Source of the DNA: Chloroflexota bacterium | GTDB lineage: Bacteria; Chloroflexota; Limnocylindria; Limnocylindrales; CSP1-4 | Assembly: GCA_005880805.1 (NCBI GenBank) | Contig: VBFZ01000010.1 | Coordinates: 1-5,245, forward strand | Direction of reading: 5' to 3' | DNA: 5,245 nucleotides | In this document: positions 1 through 4,675 of the stretch, piece after piece | Layout: every line of letters begins with the position of its first letter | Numbering within the stretch: the stretch's first letter is position 1 | Program-made: the position numbers and the translations under genes | Notes under the pieces: generated by a model | The model's database searches: none | Told to the model about the DNA's origin: nothing | Seen by the model: the letters and a program-made list of their open reading frames with translations, nothing else

Positions 1-309
1 CAGCGTGAACCGCGCACCCGGCACGGCCCGACCGATCCACTCGAGCTCCTTCGGGGAGTCCGCGTACACGCCAACCAGGATCAGCCGCCTGCAGCCGCGC
101 TCCGAATAGCCCGCCCAGATCGCGGCGAGATTCCGTTCCGTGATGGCGCTCAGGTCGTCAGGCACGGGATAGATGCGATCGAGCTCATCGGTGTCGATCA
201 CCGCGTGAGCCTCGCCGCCCCCGCGAAGCTGGTCCGACGCCTCGAACGCCGTGACCGACTTCCCCACTCCGGCCGGCCCCGAAACCACGAGGACATCCAC
301 CGGCCTCAT
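1..309 (-). CDS. P-loop NTPase / AAA-type kinase-like protein, N-terminal part (cut by window edge)
   Basis: The minus-strand frame is open from ATG at 309-307 to base 1 and gives 103 residues; the C-terminus lies outside the window. A hydrophobic strand (VDVLVVS, residues 4-10) leads into a textbook Walker A, GPAGVGKS (11-18). Next come a strand ending in VIDTDELDRIYP (37-48) and a helix-strand unit RNLAAIWAGY...RRLILVGV (59-81). This layout (Walker A, VDxDxL, then RNLAAxWxxY) is the one I know from small orphan AAA/adenylylsulfate-kinase-like proteins of Actinomycetota and Chloroflexota. They probably phosphorylate or hydrolyse with ATP; the substrate is unknown. The start is not certain: a GGAGGG at 331-326 lies 16 nt from the ATG but 10 nt from an in-frame TTG at 315-313, so two extra residues are possible. 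It lies downstream of the hydrolase on the same strand but 352 bases away, so it is probably a separate unit. The ATP-binding fold is well supported; the exact role is not. Confidence 0.85.
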   Translation of the reverse strand, partial: MRPVDVLVVSGPAGVGKSVTAFEASDQLRGGGEAHAVIDTDELDRIYPVPDDLSAITERNLAAIWAGYSERGCRRLILVGVYADSPKELEWIGRAVPGARFTL

Positions 310-661
310 GTCCAACCGAAAAGCGCCCTCCAGCTGCCGGCCTTGTTCTGGGCGCGACCTCGTGCCTGGGTCGGCGAACCTGCGCCCTCGGATATCGCCG
401 TGGCTGTTGCTCCACGCTCAAGGGTGCGGATAACCAGTTTCGAGGCGCGCCACGTGCCGCCGCTAACGGACAGTTTGGCGCGTTCCTGCCGGTGGGCGTA
501 GTACCGCGGACCACAACCCCCTCGTTCCCGAACATGCAGGCCGCGCGCGAGCGTGCCTATGACCAGCCTTCCGCTCGGAGTACCACTGGGGGCGATTTCG
601 CGAGGGCCAGGCGTGCGACGGTGAGCGGCGGACGATTCCGCCGGCGCCAAGCGTGCGTCGA
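310..661. other. 352-base spacer without a convincing gene
   Basis: This gap separates two minus-strand genes. Frames that stay open across it are shadows overlapping the hydrolase or the P-loop gene and have no good start. One minus frame ends in a TGA that overlaps the P-loop ATG as ATGA, which mimics translational coupling. Inside the gap that frame has no ATG or GTG, only a TTG near 647. The same frame reads RLVIGTLARG and later KLVIRTLERG, so the DNA holds a weak, diverged direct repeat (roughly 545-575 and 410-440). The left part also has a weak minus-strand promoter-like pair, TTGAGC at 421-416 and GATATC at 396-391, spaced 19 nt, that could serve the P-loop gene. The right end holds the 40-bp tandem duplication and hairpin listed separately. 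Nothing resembling an RNA gene or an insertion sequence is visible. Confidence 0.5.
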
Positions 662-672
662 TTAGCGGCGGA
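593..672. repeat. Two-copy 40-bp tandem duplication over the hydrolase stop codon
   Basis: Bases 593-632 and 633-672 align without gaps at about 32 of 40 positions. The best-conserved part is the last 22 bases of each copy, which begin gcgtgcg and end agcggcgga (19 of 22 identical). The second copy contains the last three sense codons and the TAA of the minus-strand hydrolase; the first copy lies wholly outside the gene. This looks like an old local duplication of the gene's 3' end. Confidence 0.6.
626..643 (-). terminator. Possible weak terminator hairpin after the hydrolase gene
   Basis: On the minus strand CGGCGGA, loop ATCG and TCCGCCG form a perfect 7-bp stem beginning about 18 nt beyond the hydrolase stop. 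No run of U follows, so this would be a weak or factor-assisted terminator, or only a by-product of the 40-bp tandem duplication whose two copies meet in its loop. Confidence 0.3.
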
Positions 673-1594
673 TGCCTCCGCGCGCCTTCGCCAGGACATC
701 CCGGATCGCGTCGATGACGACGTCCGGCCTGTCGTCCTGAACCCAGTGGCCGGATCCCGTCGCGATGACGAGCCGGCCATCCGGAACCGACCGGACCGTG
801 GCTTTCCAGAGGTCCATCGCGACCGTCTCGAGCTCGGCGCACTCACTGACCGGGGACAGCGGGCAGGGGTGCGTCGTGGCGGCGATCAGCACGAGCGGAA
901 CCGCTCCGAGCGGTGGCGCAGCCGCGACCTCTTCGTCGGTCCGCCCCCAGTCGATGCCCTCCGGATTCGCCGCGAGGGCGGTCGTCAGCGCCAGGCAATT
1001 CACGGACTTCAACAGCTTGCAGCCGAGCTCGACGAACCCGGGCGCTGGCGCAGGCTCGACAAGAACCAGCCCCGCGACGTCGGCGTGGTCCTCGGCGGCG
1101 AACAGCTGCATGTTCAATCCACCGAACGAGTGGCCCACGAGCAGGTAAGGCGGGTCGACTCCAGCGGTGTCGAGCAGAGCGTGGAGGTCGTCGACGACGT
1201 CCTGGCTCGTCCTGGGTCTCGGGGCGCGCTCGCTCGCGCCAAGGCCCGCGCGGTCGTACGTACACACGCGCGCGCTTCGAGCCAGCGGACCCACGACGCC
1301 ATCCCACGTTGAGTGATCCGTCGCGAGGCCGGCGTCCATCACGATGGTCGGTGAGCCGGAGCCGTTGCACTCGAGGTACATCGCGCGGCCATTCACGTCG
1401 AACGTGCGCGCGAGGCGGTCGCTGTCGGCGGGCACCCGGCCCGCTGGACCGATCGGGCGCTGCGGCACGGCACGCGCAGGGAGCGGAACGGGTCGAGTGA
1501 TCGCCGGCGAAGAATGGGGATTGGGCGCCTGGGTGCACCCGGCGAGCAGGACGAAGAAGCCGACGCAGGCAAGTCTTGTGCGTGCTCGCTTCAT
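662..1594 (-). CDS. Alpha/beta hydrolase lipoprotein
   Basis: A 310-residue exported hydrolase of the alpha/beta fold; such enzymes cleave esters, amides or lactones, and the substrate here cannot be read from sequence. The N-terminus is a lipoprotein signal: basic MKRARTR, hydrophobic core, and lipobox LAGC (17-20). Cys20 should therefore be acylated and the enzyme tethered to the outer face of the cytoplasmic membrane. A Pro-rich linker (about 28-55) follows. The fold then shows strand PTIVMDAG (82-89) with an oxyanion-region GLATDHSTW, the CTYDRAGLGAS turn (111-121), and nucleophile elbow GHSFGG (154-159, Ser156). The C-terminal catalytic His is in GSGHWVQ (His283). The acid is less clear: VLVEPAP has Glu180 where many relatives carry Asp, and the strand-7 segment PLVLIAATTH has no Asp. 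Four Cys (192, 200, 244, 252) may form disulphides outside the cell. GGGGA lies 7 nt before the ATG. The gene is divergent from the LLM gene. Confidence 0.9.
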   Translation of the reverse strand: MKRARTRLACVGFFVLLAGCTQAPNPHSSPAITRPVPLPARAVPQRPIGPAGRVPADSDRLARTFDVNGRAMYLECNGSGSPTIVMDAGLATDHSTWDGVVGPLARSARVCTYDRAGLGASERAPRPRTSQDVVDDLHALLDTAGVDPPYLLVGHSFGGLNMQLFAAEDHADVAGLVLVEPAPAPGFVELGCKLLKSVNCLALTTALAANPEGIDWGRTDEEVAAAPPLGAVPLVLIAATTHPCPLSPVSECAELETVAMDLWKATVRSVPDGRLVIATGSGHWVQDDRPDVVIDAIRDVLAKARGGIRR

Positions 1595-1767
1595 CGCCTC
1601 ATCCCCGACGGCCGGATCTTGCCATGCGGGAGGCTGGCCGTCCGGGGCGGCGCGCGCTATGGCCCGGGTTGGCTACGCTCGGGAGGCTCTTTCGGGGTCA
1701 GGCGGCGATCGATAATCGGGGCAGCGTCGGCGAACAGCACAGGCCAAACGCGAGGAGGGCTTGACAG
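1595..1767. promoter_or_regulatory. Divergent intergenic region with a possible plus-strand -10 (1711-1716)
   Basis: This 173-base gap must hold the promoters of both the hydrolase (minus) and the LLM gene (plus). The best plus-strand -10 candidate is GATAAT at 1711-1716 (five of six to TATAAT), but no good -35 stands 16-18 bases upstream. The implied leader is about 45 nt and carries the strong site GAGGAGGG (1752-1759), 8 nt before the ATG at 1768. On the minus strand only weak -10-like words are seen, such as CAAGAT near 1623-1618. Evidence for any exact promoter is thin. Confidence 0.3.
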
Positions 1768-2430
1768 ATGGCCGACTTCGGCCTCCAGGGGTTCCCGGCG
1801 CGGCCGGAGGGCGTCGATCGGATGACGCACTACCGGTCGGTGCTCGAGATGCTGCCGGACGCGTTCACCACCGTCTGGATTTCGGACCACTTCCAGTTCG
1901 GTGCCAAGCCGACCGTCGAAGGCTGGACGCTCCTGACATACCTCGCGGCCGCGTTCCCGCGGTTTCGGTATGGCCACCTCGTGCTGGGCCAGAGCTATCG
2001 CAATCCGGCGCTGCTGGCGAAGATGGCGGCGACGCTCCAGGAGCTAACCGGCGGCCGGTTCATCCTTGGCCTGGGGGCCGGCTGGCATGAGGAGGAGTAC
2101 CGCGCCTACGGCTACGAGTACCCGAGCGGCGGCGTCCGCGTCGCGCAACTCGCGGAGGCGATCGAGCTCATCCGCTCGATGTGGACCGAGTCACCGGCGA
2201 CCTATCACGGGACCTACTACCACGTCGAGGACGCGTACTGCGAGCCACGACCGGATCCGCCGATTCCGATCATGGTCGGCACCAACGGGAAGAAGGCCCT
2301 CGGCGTGACCGCGCGTCTGGCCGATTGGTGGAACTGGGACGGGCCACTCCGTATGAAGTGCTCCGAGAGCACTGCCAGTCGATCGGGCGGCCGTTCGAGG
2401 AGATCGTGCTCGCGGCCGGTGTCACGGTGA
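1768..2430 (+). CDS. LLM-class (luciferase-like, F420/FMN-type) oxidoreductase, N-terminal piece of a frameshifted gene
   Basis: Residues 1-193 are clear luciferase-like monooxygenase sequence, a TIM-barrel family using F420 or reduced flavin. Visible in order are: first strand FGLQGFP (4-10); TTVWISDHF (34-42), the second barrel strand with its cofactor-proximal Asp-His; YGHLVLGQSYRNPALLAKMAATL (68-90); TGGRFILGLGAGW (94-106), the family's most typical motif; HEEEYRAYGY (107-116); and PIPIMVGTNGKKALGVTARLADWWN (165-189). After Gly192/Pro193 the frame goes wrong: the last 27 residues are Ser/Arg-rich nonsense ending at TGA 2428-2430, while the true sequence continues in another frame from about 2346. 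The ATG at 1768 is 8 nt from GAGGAGGG, so the start is secure. The substrate is unknown. As it stands the piece lacks the last third of the barrel and would not be a normal enzyme. A sequencing or assembly error is as likely as a real mutation. Confidence 0.88.
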   Translation: MADFGLQGFPARPEGVDRMTHYRSVLEMLPDAFTTVWISDHFQFGAKPTVEGWTLLTYLAAAFPRFRYGHLVLGQSYRNPALLAKMAATLQELTGGRFILGLGAGWHEEEYRAYGYEYPSGGVRVAQLAEAIELIRSMWTESPATYHGTYYHVEDAYCEPRPDPPIPIMVGTNGKKALGVTARLADWWNWDGPLRMKCSESTASRSGGRSRRSCSRPVSR

Positions 2431-2663
2431 GCATGCCCGACGATCCGACCACCTTCAAGCCGACGTACGACCATGACTTCTACCCGGGCCAGGCCTTCTA
2501 CAACCTCGGGCCGACGGCTTCGGAGGTCATCTCCGAGATTGAGAGGCTCGTGGATGTCGGCGTCAGCCATTTCCAGGTCTACTTCGAGAACCTGGCCACC
2601 ACGCGGAGGTTCATCGAGGAGGTCGTCCCGGCGGTCCGCATGGAGATGCGCGTCAACGCATAA
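2346..2663 (+). pseudogene. C-terminal piece of the same frameshifted LLM oxidoreductase
   Basis: Starting with ACT at 2346, this frame reads TPYEVLREHCQSIGRPFEEIV, then AAGVTVSMPDDP, then SEVISEIERLVDVGVSHFQVYFEN, and ends in RRFIEEVVPAVRMEMRVNA before TAA. These are the usual last elements of LLM proteins: a helix with HCxxIGRxxxEI, a strand, the helix that counts off the barrel, the strand GVSHFQVYF, and the final helix FIEEVVPAVR. It has no start or ribosome site at its own beginning. Open-frame callers may extend it back to ATG 2181 or begin at ATG 2433, but the part before about 2346 in this frame is a shadow. Restoring one base near 2341-2348 joins both pieces into one protein of about 298 residues, a normal family length, reading through WNWDGP-TPYEVL. 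Confidence 0.8.
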
Positions 2664-2666
2664 CCG

Positions 2667-2689
2667 GCGCCACCAACTGGCGCGCCAGT
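2667..2689 (+). terminator. Hairpin / 14-bp palindrome after the LLM gene
   Basis: Three bases after the TAA, gcgcca (2667-2672) pairs with tggcgc (2678-2683) across a 5-base loop. Overlapping it, ACTGGCGCGCCAGT (2676-2689) is a perfect 14-bp palindrome. The two folds exclude each other. No U run follows, so termination is possible but weak; a binding site for a dimeric protein is the alternative. Confidence 0.35.
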
Positions 2690-2722
2690 CGCGCGCACGA
2701 CATCTCAAAGATGGGATCCATC

Positions 2723-2751
2723 TGGACATTCGCCTCGGACGCGCGTACACC
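2723..2751 (+). promoter_or_regulatory. Candidate promoter for the PPC-domain secreted protein
   Basis: TGGACA (2723-2728, five of six to TTGACA) and TACACC (2746-2751, three of six to TATAAT) are 17 bases apart. They lie about 100 bases upstream of the ATG at 2859, in the only non-coding stretch before that gene. The -10 match is poor. An imperfect palindrome AACCCG-ATC-CGGGTT (2824-2838) sits in the presumed leader just before the ribosome site. Confidence 0.25.
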
Positions 2752-2858
2752 TACGCGCACCACCTGGAAGGCGACGAGGCGCAGTCTTACCCTGGCCGCC
2801 CAGCCTGCGCGGAGCCACTGGCGAACCCGATCCGGGTTTGGGGGATGGAGGGTTCACC

Positions 2859-3764
2859 ATGGCACGGTCTCTAGCCGTCCTCGTCTGTCTCGCCGCCCTG
2901 CTCGCCGTTCCACCGGCGACCGCAGGCGCCCCTCTGCCCGGCGACGAGACGTCGACGGCCATCGCGGCGTCGGTCGGCACCACCCAGTACGACTCGACCG
3001 ACATGACCGCGAACCCGGCAGTCGACCCCGCTGCGTGCGGCGAGTTCGAGGGCTTCAGCAACACGATGTGGTTTTCGTACACGGCAACCAGAAGCTCGGC
3101 CACGATCGTGGACGTCAACTCGTTCGTCTCGCCGGACGGCTCCACGGACTACCTGGCGATCCTGTTCGTCTACGCGCGGCACGGCTCATCGCTCGACCTC
3201 GTGGGATGCAACGCGTACCCCGCCACCACGAACTTCGTGGCCCAGGCCGGGACGACGTACCTGATCATGGTTGGCGCGCTCGGAGCGGACGATACCGGCG
3301 AGCCGGCACTGTCCGACCACGGCGGCACGTTCAACTTGATGATTTCGGCGATCCGCGGCCGCGTCCTGACCAGTCGCTTCCACGTGAGCGACACGTTCGT
3401 GGATCCCGATCTCTCGGACGCCTGTGGCTTCGACGTTACCGTCTCGTTCGACGACCGCGGCGCAGACAAGACGTTCTTCTCGTCGTCGGGCGTGCACATG
3501 GTCACGGGTTTCATCAACGGGGAGACGACATTCACTGCAGGCGGTCATACCGTGAAGTTCACCTACGCCGATGGCTTCCGCGACCGTCTGGACGGGTTGT
3601 TCACCATCGTGGGCCTGCCGCTGAAGGTGTGGCTCGACGGGAAGCTCCTGAGCGTCGATTCCGGCCAGCTGGTCCTCGACCAGGATGGCAATCCGGTCGT
3701 CGACCGGGGCCATCACCCCGTCTTCTACGAGGGAGTCGACATCTGCGCCCTTCTCGCCGCATAG
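2859..3764 (+). CDS. Secreted protein: PPC-like N-terminal domain plus unassigned C-terminal domain
   Basis: A 301-residue exported protein. The start is ATG 2859, 6 nt after GGAGGG (2847-2852); the in-frame TTG at 2838 would put the ribosome site inside the gene. Residues 1-22 are a Sec signal with hydrophobic core LAVLVCLAALLAV and an ATA cleavage site (20-22). Residues about 28-165 look like a bacterial pre-peptidase C-terminal (PPC) beta-sandwich: TSTAIAASVGTTQYDS, AACGEFEG (58-65), NTMWFSYTA (68-76), ILFVYARHGSSLDLVGCN (101-118), AQAGTTYLIMVGALG (128-142), GGTFNLMISA (155-164). Residues about 172-301 form a second beta-rich region (RFHVSDTF, DACGFDVTVSFDD, FTAGGHTVKFTYADGF, LPLKVWLDGKLL, then VDICALLAA). 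I have seen similar architectures in secreted actinobacterial proteins ending in DICAAL-like tails but know no function. Four mature Cys (60, 117, 189, 296) could form disulphides. No peptidase or other catalytic motif is seen, so it is more likely a binding or surface protein than an enzyme. Confidence 0.85.
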   Translation: MARSLAVLVCLAALLAVPPATAGAPLPGDETSTAIAASVGTTQYDSTDMTANPAVDPAACGEFEGFSNTMWFSYTATRSSATIVDVNSFVSPDGSTDYLAILFVYARHGSSLDLVGCNAYPATTNFVAQAGTTYLIMVGALGADDTGEPALSDHGGTFNLMISAIRGRVLTSRFHVSDTFVDPDLSDACGFDVTVSFDDRGADKTFFSSSGVHMVTGFINGETTFTAGGHTVKFTYADGFRDRLDGLFTIVGLPLKVWLDGKLLSVDSGQLVLDQDGNPVVDRGHHPVFYEGVDICALLAA

Positions 3765-3777
3765 CCGGCGTAAGCGA

Positions 3778-3805
3778 CTCGGTCCGGGGCAATCCCCGGA
3801 CCGAG
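3778..3805 (+). terminator. Strong hairpin terminator after the PPC-domain gene
   Basis: CTCGGTCCGGGG and CCCCGGACCGAG form a perfect 12-bp stem around a CAAT loop, 13 bases after the stop codon. There is no U run, but position, perfect pairing and GC content fit the U-poor terminators of GC-rich bacteria. The structure is symmetric and could act on both strands. Confidence 0.7.
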
Positions 3806-3810
3806 CTCAC

Positions 3811-3822
3811 CACCGATCGGTG
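3811..3822. promoter_or_regulatory. 12-bp perfect palindrome, possible operator of the small membrane gene
   Basis: CACCGATCGGTG is its own reverse complement. It ends 10 bases before the -10-like TAAGCT (3833-3838) and so covers the -35 region of the presumed promoter of the gene at 3846. That is where a repressor or activator dimer often binds. It directly follows the terminator hairpin, so a structural role is also possible. Confidence 0.35.
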
Positions 3823-3832
3823 ATGCAGACCC

Positions 3833-3838
3833 TAAGCT
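3833..3838 (+). promoter_or_regulatory. -10 element of a leaderless promoter
   Basis: TAAGCT fits the TANNNT consensus and its last T is followed by 7 bases before the A of ATG 3846. That distance would place the transcription start on the start codon itself. No Shine-Dalgarno sequence is seen in the 20 bases before the ATG, in contrast to other genes here, which supports leaderless translation. Confidence 0.4.
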
Positions 3839-3845
3839 TCAATCC

Positions 3846-4001
3846 ATGACCATGGCTGCGATCGGTGCCCTGCTGTTCGCCGGGCTTTTGCTCGTATTCC
3901 TCGGGCTTTTCGCGGCCGGCAACTTCGTCATCGTGGTGACCGGAGTGGCCGCAATCGCGATCGCCGGGATCCTCAGCGTCTTCGCCCAGCGCCGAGTCTG
4001 A
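3846..4001 (+). CDS. Small membrane protein, 51 residues, two predicted helices
   Basis: ATG 3846 to TGA 3999-4001 encodes MTMAAIGALLFAGLLLVFLG, then LFAAGNFVIVVTGVAAIAIA, then GILSVFAQRRV. Two hydrophobic segments (about 4-23 and 27-46) are separated by a short AAGN turn, and the protein ends in a basic QRRV tail. That suggests a helical hairpin with the tail in the cytoplasm. No polar catalytic residues are present, so a structural or regulatory role in the membrane is more likely than an enzyme; I know no named family. It lies between two strong hairpins and downstream of its own -10 element, so it is likely its own transcription unit. A second ATG at 3852 would remove two residues. The compact composition, a stop followed at once by a terminator, and the absence of any competing frame support a real gene. 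Confidence 0.7.
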   Translation: MTMAAIGALLFAGLLLVFLGLFAAGNFVIVVTGVAAIAIAGILSVFAQRRV

Positions 4002-4020
4002 GACCCGCCCACCTCCACGT

Positions 4021-4060
4021 CACAGCAAGATGCCGCCGGGGCACCGGCGGCATCTCTGTG
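4021..4060. terminator. Strong bidirectional terminator between convergent genes
   Basis: AGATGCCGCCGG (4028-4039) pairs perfectly with CCGGCGGCATCT (4044-4055) around a GGCA loop. An outer helix, cacag (4021-4025) with ctgtg (4056-4060), lengthens the stem past a two-base bulge. It starts 19 bases after the small membrane gene and 44 bases beyond the stop of the convergent gene at 4105, so it can end both transcripts. U runs are absent on both sides. Confidence 0.75.
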
Positions 4061-4104
4061 CTCTGCGGTTTCGGCTCCGGTCGAGAGACCGTGCCCGAAG
4101 AGGC

Positions 4105-4533
4105 TTAGCGGGTGGGTCGAGCGGGCGGCGTGACAGGAGCCGCCTGGGGGCCGTGGCTGCCGCGTGCGACGGTGCTCACGGCGCCACCGTGGTTGTTGTT
4201 CGCCCCGCCGACGGCGGTCTTGTCCTTGGCAACCGTCGAGACCGCGACGCCGTGGGCGTTCTGATCGTTCGTCGGTGCGTTCGTCGTTGGTGTGTTCGTC
4301 CCGGTGTTTTCGTCCGCGCCCGCTGGGGCACCATGCTCGCCTCGCGCGAGCGTGCTGATGGCGCCGCCATGGGTGTCGCTCGCACCGCCGGTAGCGGTCT
4401 CATCCTGGGCGAGCGCGCTGACGGCCTGGCCATGTGCAGAAGCGTCCGGAAGTGACGGCGCGGCGGCCGCGACGGCGCCGGCGGTGAGGGTCAGCCCTGC
4501 GATGGCGGCGAACGCGGCTCGGGTTCTCTTCAC
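4105..4533 (-). CDS. Small secreted protein with duplicated HGxAVSxxA repeats
   Basis: A 142-residue protein starting at GTG 4533-4531, with GGGAGAG (4548-4542) 8 nt upstream. Residues 1 to about 25 form a Sec signal: MKRTR, an Ala/Leu core, then AVAAAAPS, with a likely cut near 22-25. The mature part is low in hydrophobics and built from a duplicated unit. Residues 34-68 and 94-128 align without gaps with 23 of 35 identical, exactly 60 residues apart. Each unit carries two copies of a shorter motif, so four occur in all: HGQAVSALA (34), HGGAISTLA (55), HGVAVSTVA (94), HGGAVSTVA (115). A Thr/Asn/Asp-rich linker (about 71-92) joins the units, and the tail is Pro-rich (APVTPPARPTR). There are no Cys. 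The regularly placed His residues could bind metal or haem, but that is only a guess. I do not recognise a named family and assign no function. Its leader has a strong fold. Confidence 0.8.
   Translation of the reverse strand: MKRTRAAFAAIAGLTLTAGAVAAAAPSLPDASAHGQAVSALAQDETATGGASDTHGGAISTLARGEHGAPAGADENTGTNTPTTNAPTNDQNAHGVAVSTVAKDKTAVGGANNNHGGAVSTVARGSHGPQAAPVTPPARPTR
4150..4434 (-). repeat. Coding repeat: two 105-base units in the HGxAVS gene
   Basis: The units are 4434-4330 (residues 34-68) and 4254-4150 (residues 94-128), separated by 75 bases. Each unit is itself a pair of HGxAVSxxA modules 21 residues apart, so the gene looks built by two rounds of duplication. The third-codon differences indicate an old event rather than a recent slip. 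Confidence 0.7.
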
Positions 4534-4660
4534 GACAAAGACTCTCCCAACTGCTTGGTCCCCGGCAGTCCTGTGGGGAGAAACGACGCGCCGCCGTTGG
4601 CGTTATCCGCGTGCCCTGAGAATTTGGTTAAGGTTCCCCAACCAACGGGATGAGTCTTTC
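4534..4660 (-). ncRNA. Structured 5' leader (candidate riboswitch-like element) of the HGxAVS gene
   Basis: Read 5' to 3' on the minus strand, AAAGACTC (4659-4652) and TCCC (4650-4647) pair with GGGA (4548-4545) and GAGTCTTT (4544-4537). The result is a 12-bp stem interrupted only by bulged A4651. This closing stem brackets about 98 bases, and its 3' strand contains the Shine-Dalgarno GGGAGAG, three bases before the GTG. Inside, GTTGG (4646-4642) pairs with CCAAC (4600-4596) directly next to the closing stem. TTGG (4641-4638) pairs with CCAA (4627-4624). GACTGC (4570-4565) pairs with GCAGTT (4554-4549), also next to it. An alternative partner for the ribosome site, TCTCCC (4581-4576), exists. 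The two hairpin loops share GGGGAACC and GGGGACC. It begins right after the upstream propeller gene. I cannot match it to a known riboswitch class. Confidence 0.5.
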
Positions 4661-4675
4661 GTACCCCGGCTCGCG

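Noticed and set aside
455..480. Integron attC-like words (GCTAACG ... GTTTGGC)
   Set aside because: The two boxes are not proper inverted core sites and the expected long imperfect palindrome is absent.
185..535. Minus-strand frame starting at ATG 535
   Set aside because: It overlaps the Walker A-encoding gene by about 125 bases in another frame and its sequence there is shadow-like; no ribosome site is evident.
306..842. Minus-strand open frame ending as ATGA at the P-loop start
   Set aside because: Its first half is antisense-phase shadow of the hydrolase gene and no ATG or GTG start exists in the spacer part; kept only as a low-interest note.
653..1500. Plus-strand open frames opposite the hydrolase
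   Set aside because: Arg-rich shadows of a gene with a complete lipobox, nucleophile elbow and catalytic His.
2336..2352. Programmed -1 ribosomal frameshift in the LLM gene
   Set aside because: No slippery heptamer and no evident downstream pseudoknot; programmed shifting is not known for this enzyme family. Mutation or sequence error is simpler.
2711..3823. Long plus-strand open frame of about 370 residues, Arg-rich
   Set aside because: It overlaps the PPC-domain gene in another frame, is full of Arg/Gly/Pro low-complexity sequence typical of GC-rich shadows, and has no ribosome site or domain.
4596..4660. Partial resemblance of the leader to TPP (GGATAACGCC), glycine (TCTCAGG) or c-di-AMP (GGGGAACC) riboswitch motifs
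   Set aside because: Each match is a short word without the partner motifs or helices that define the class, so I list the element as unassigned.
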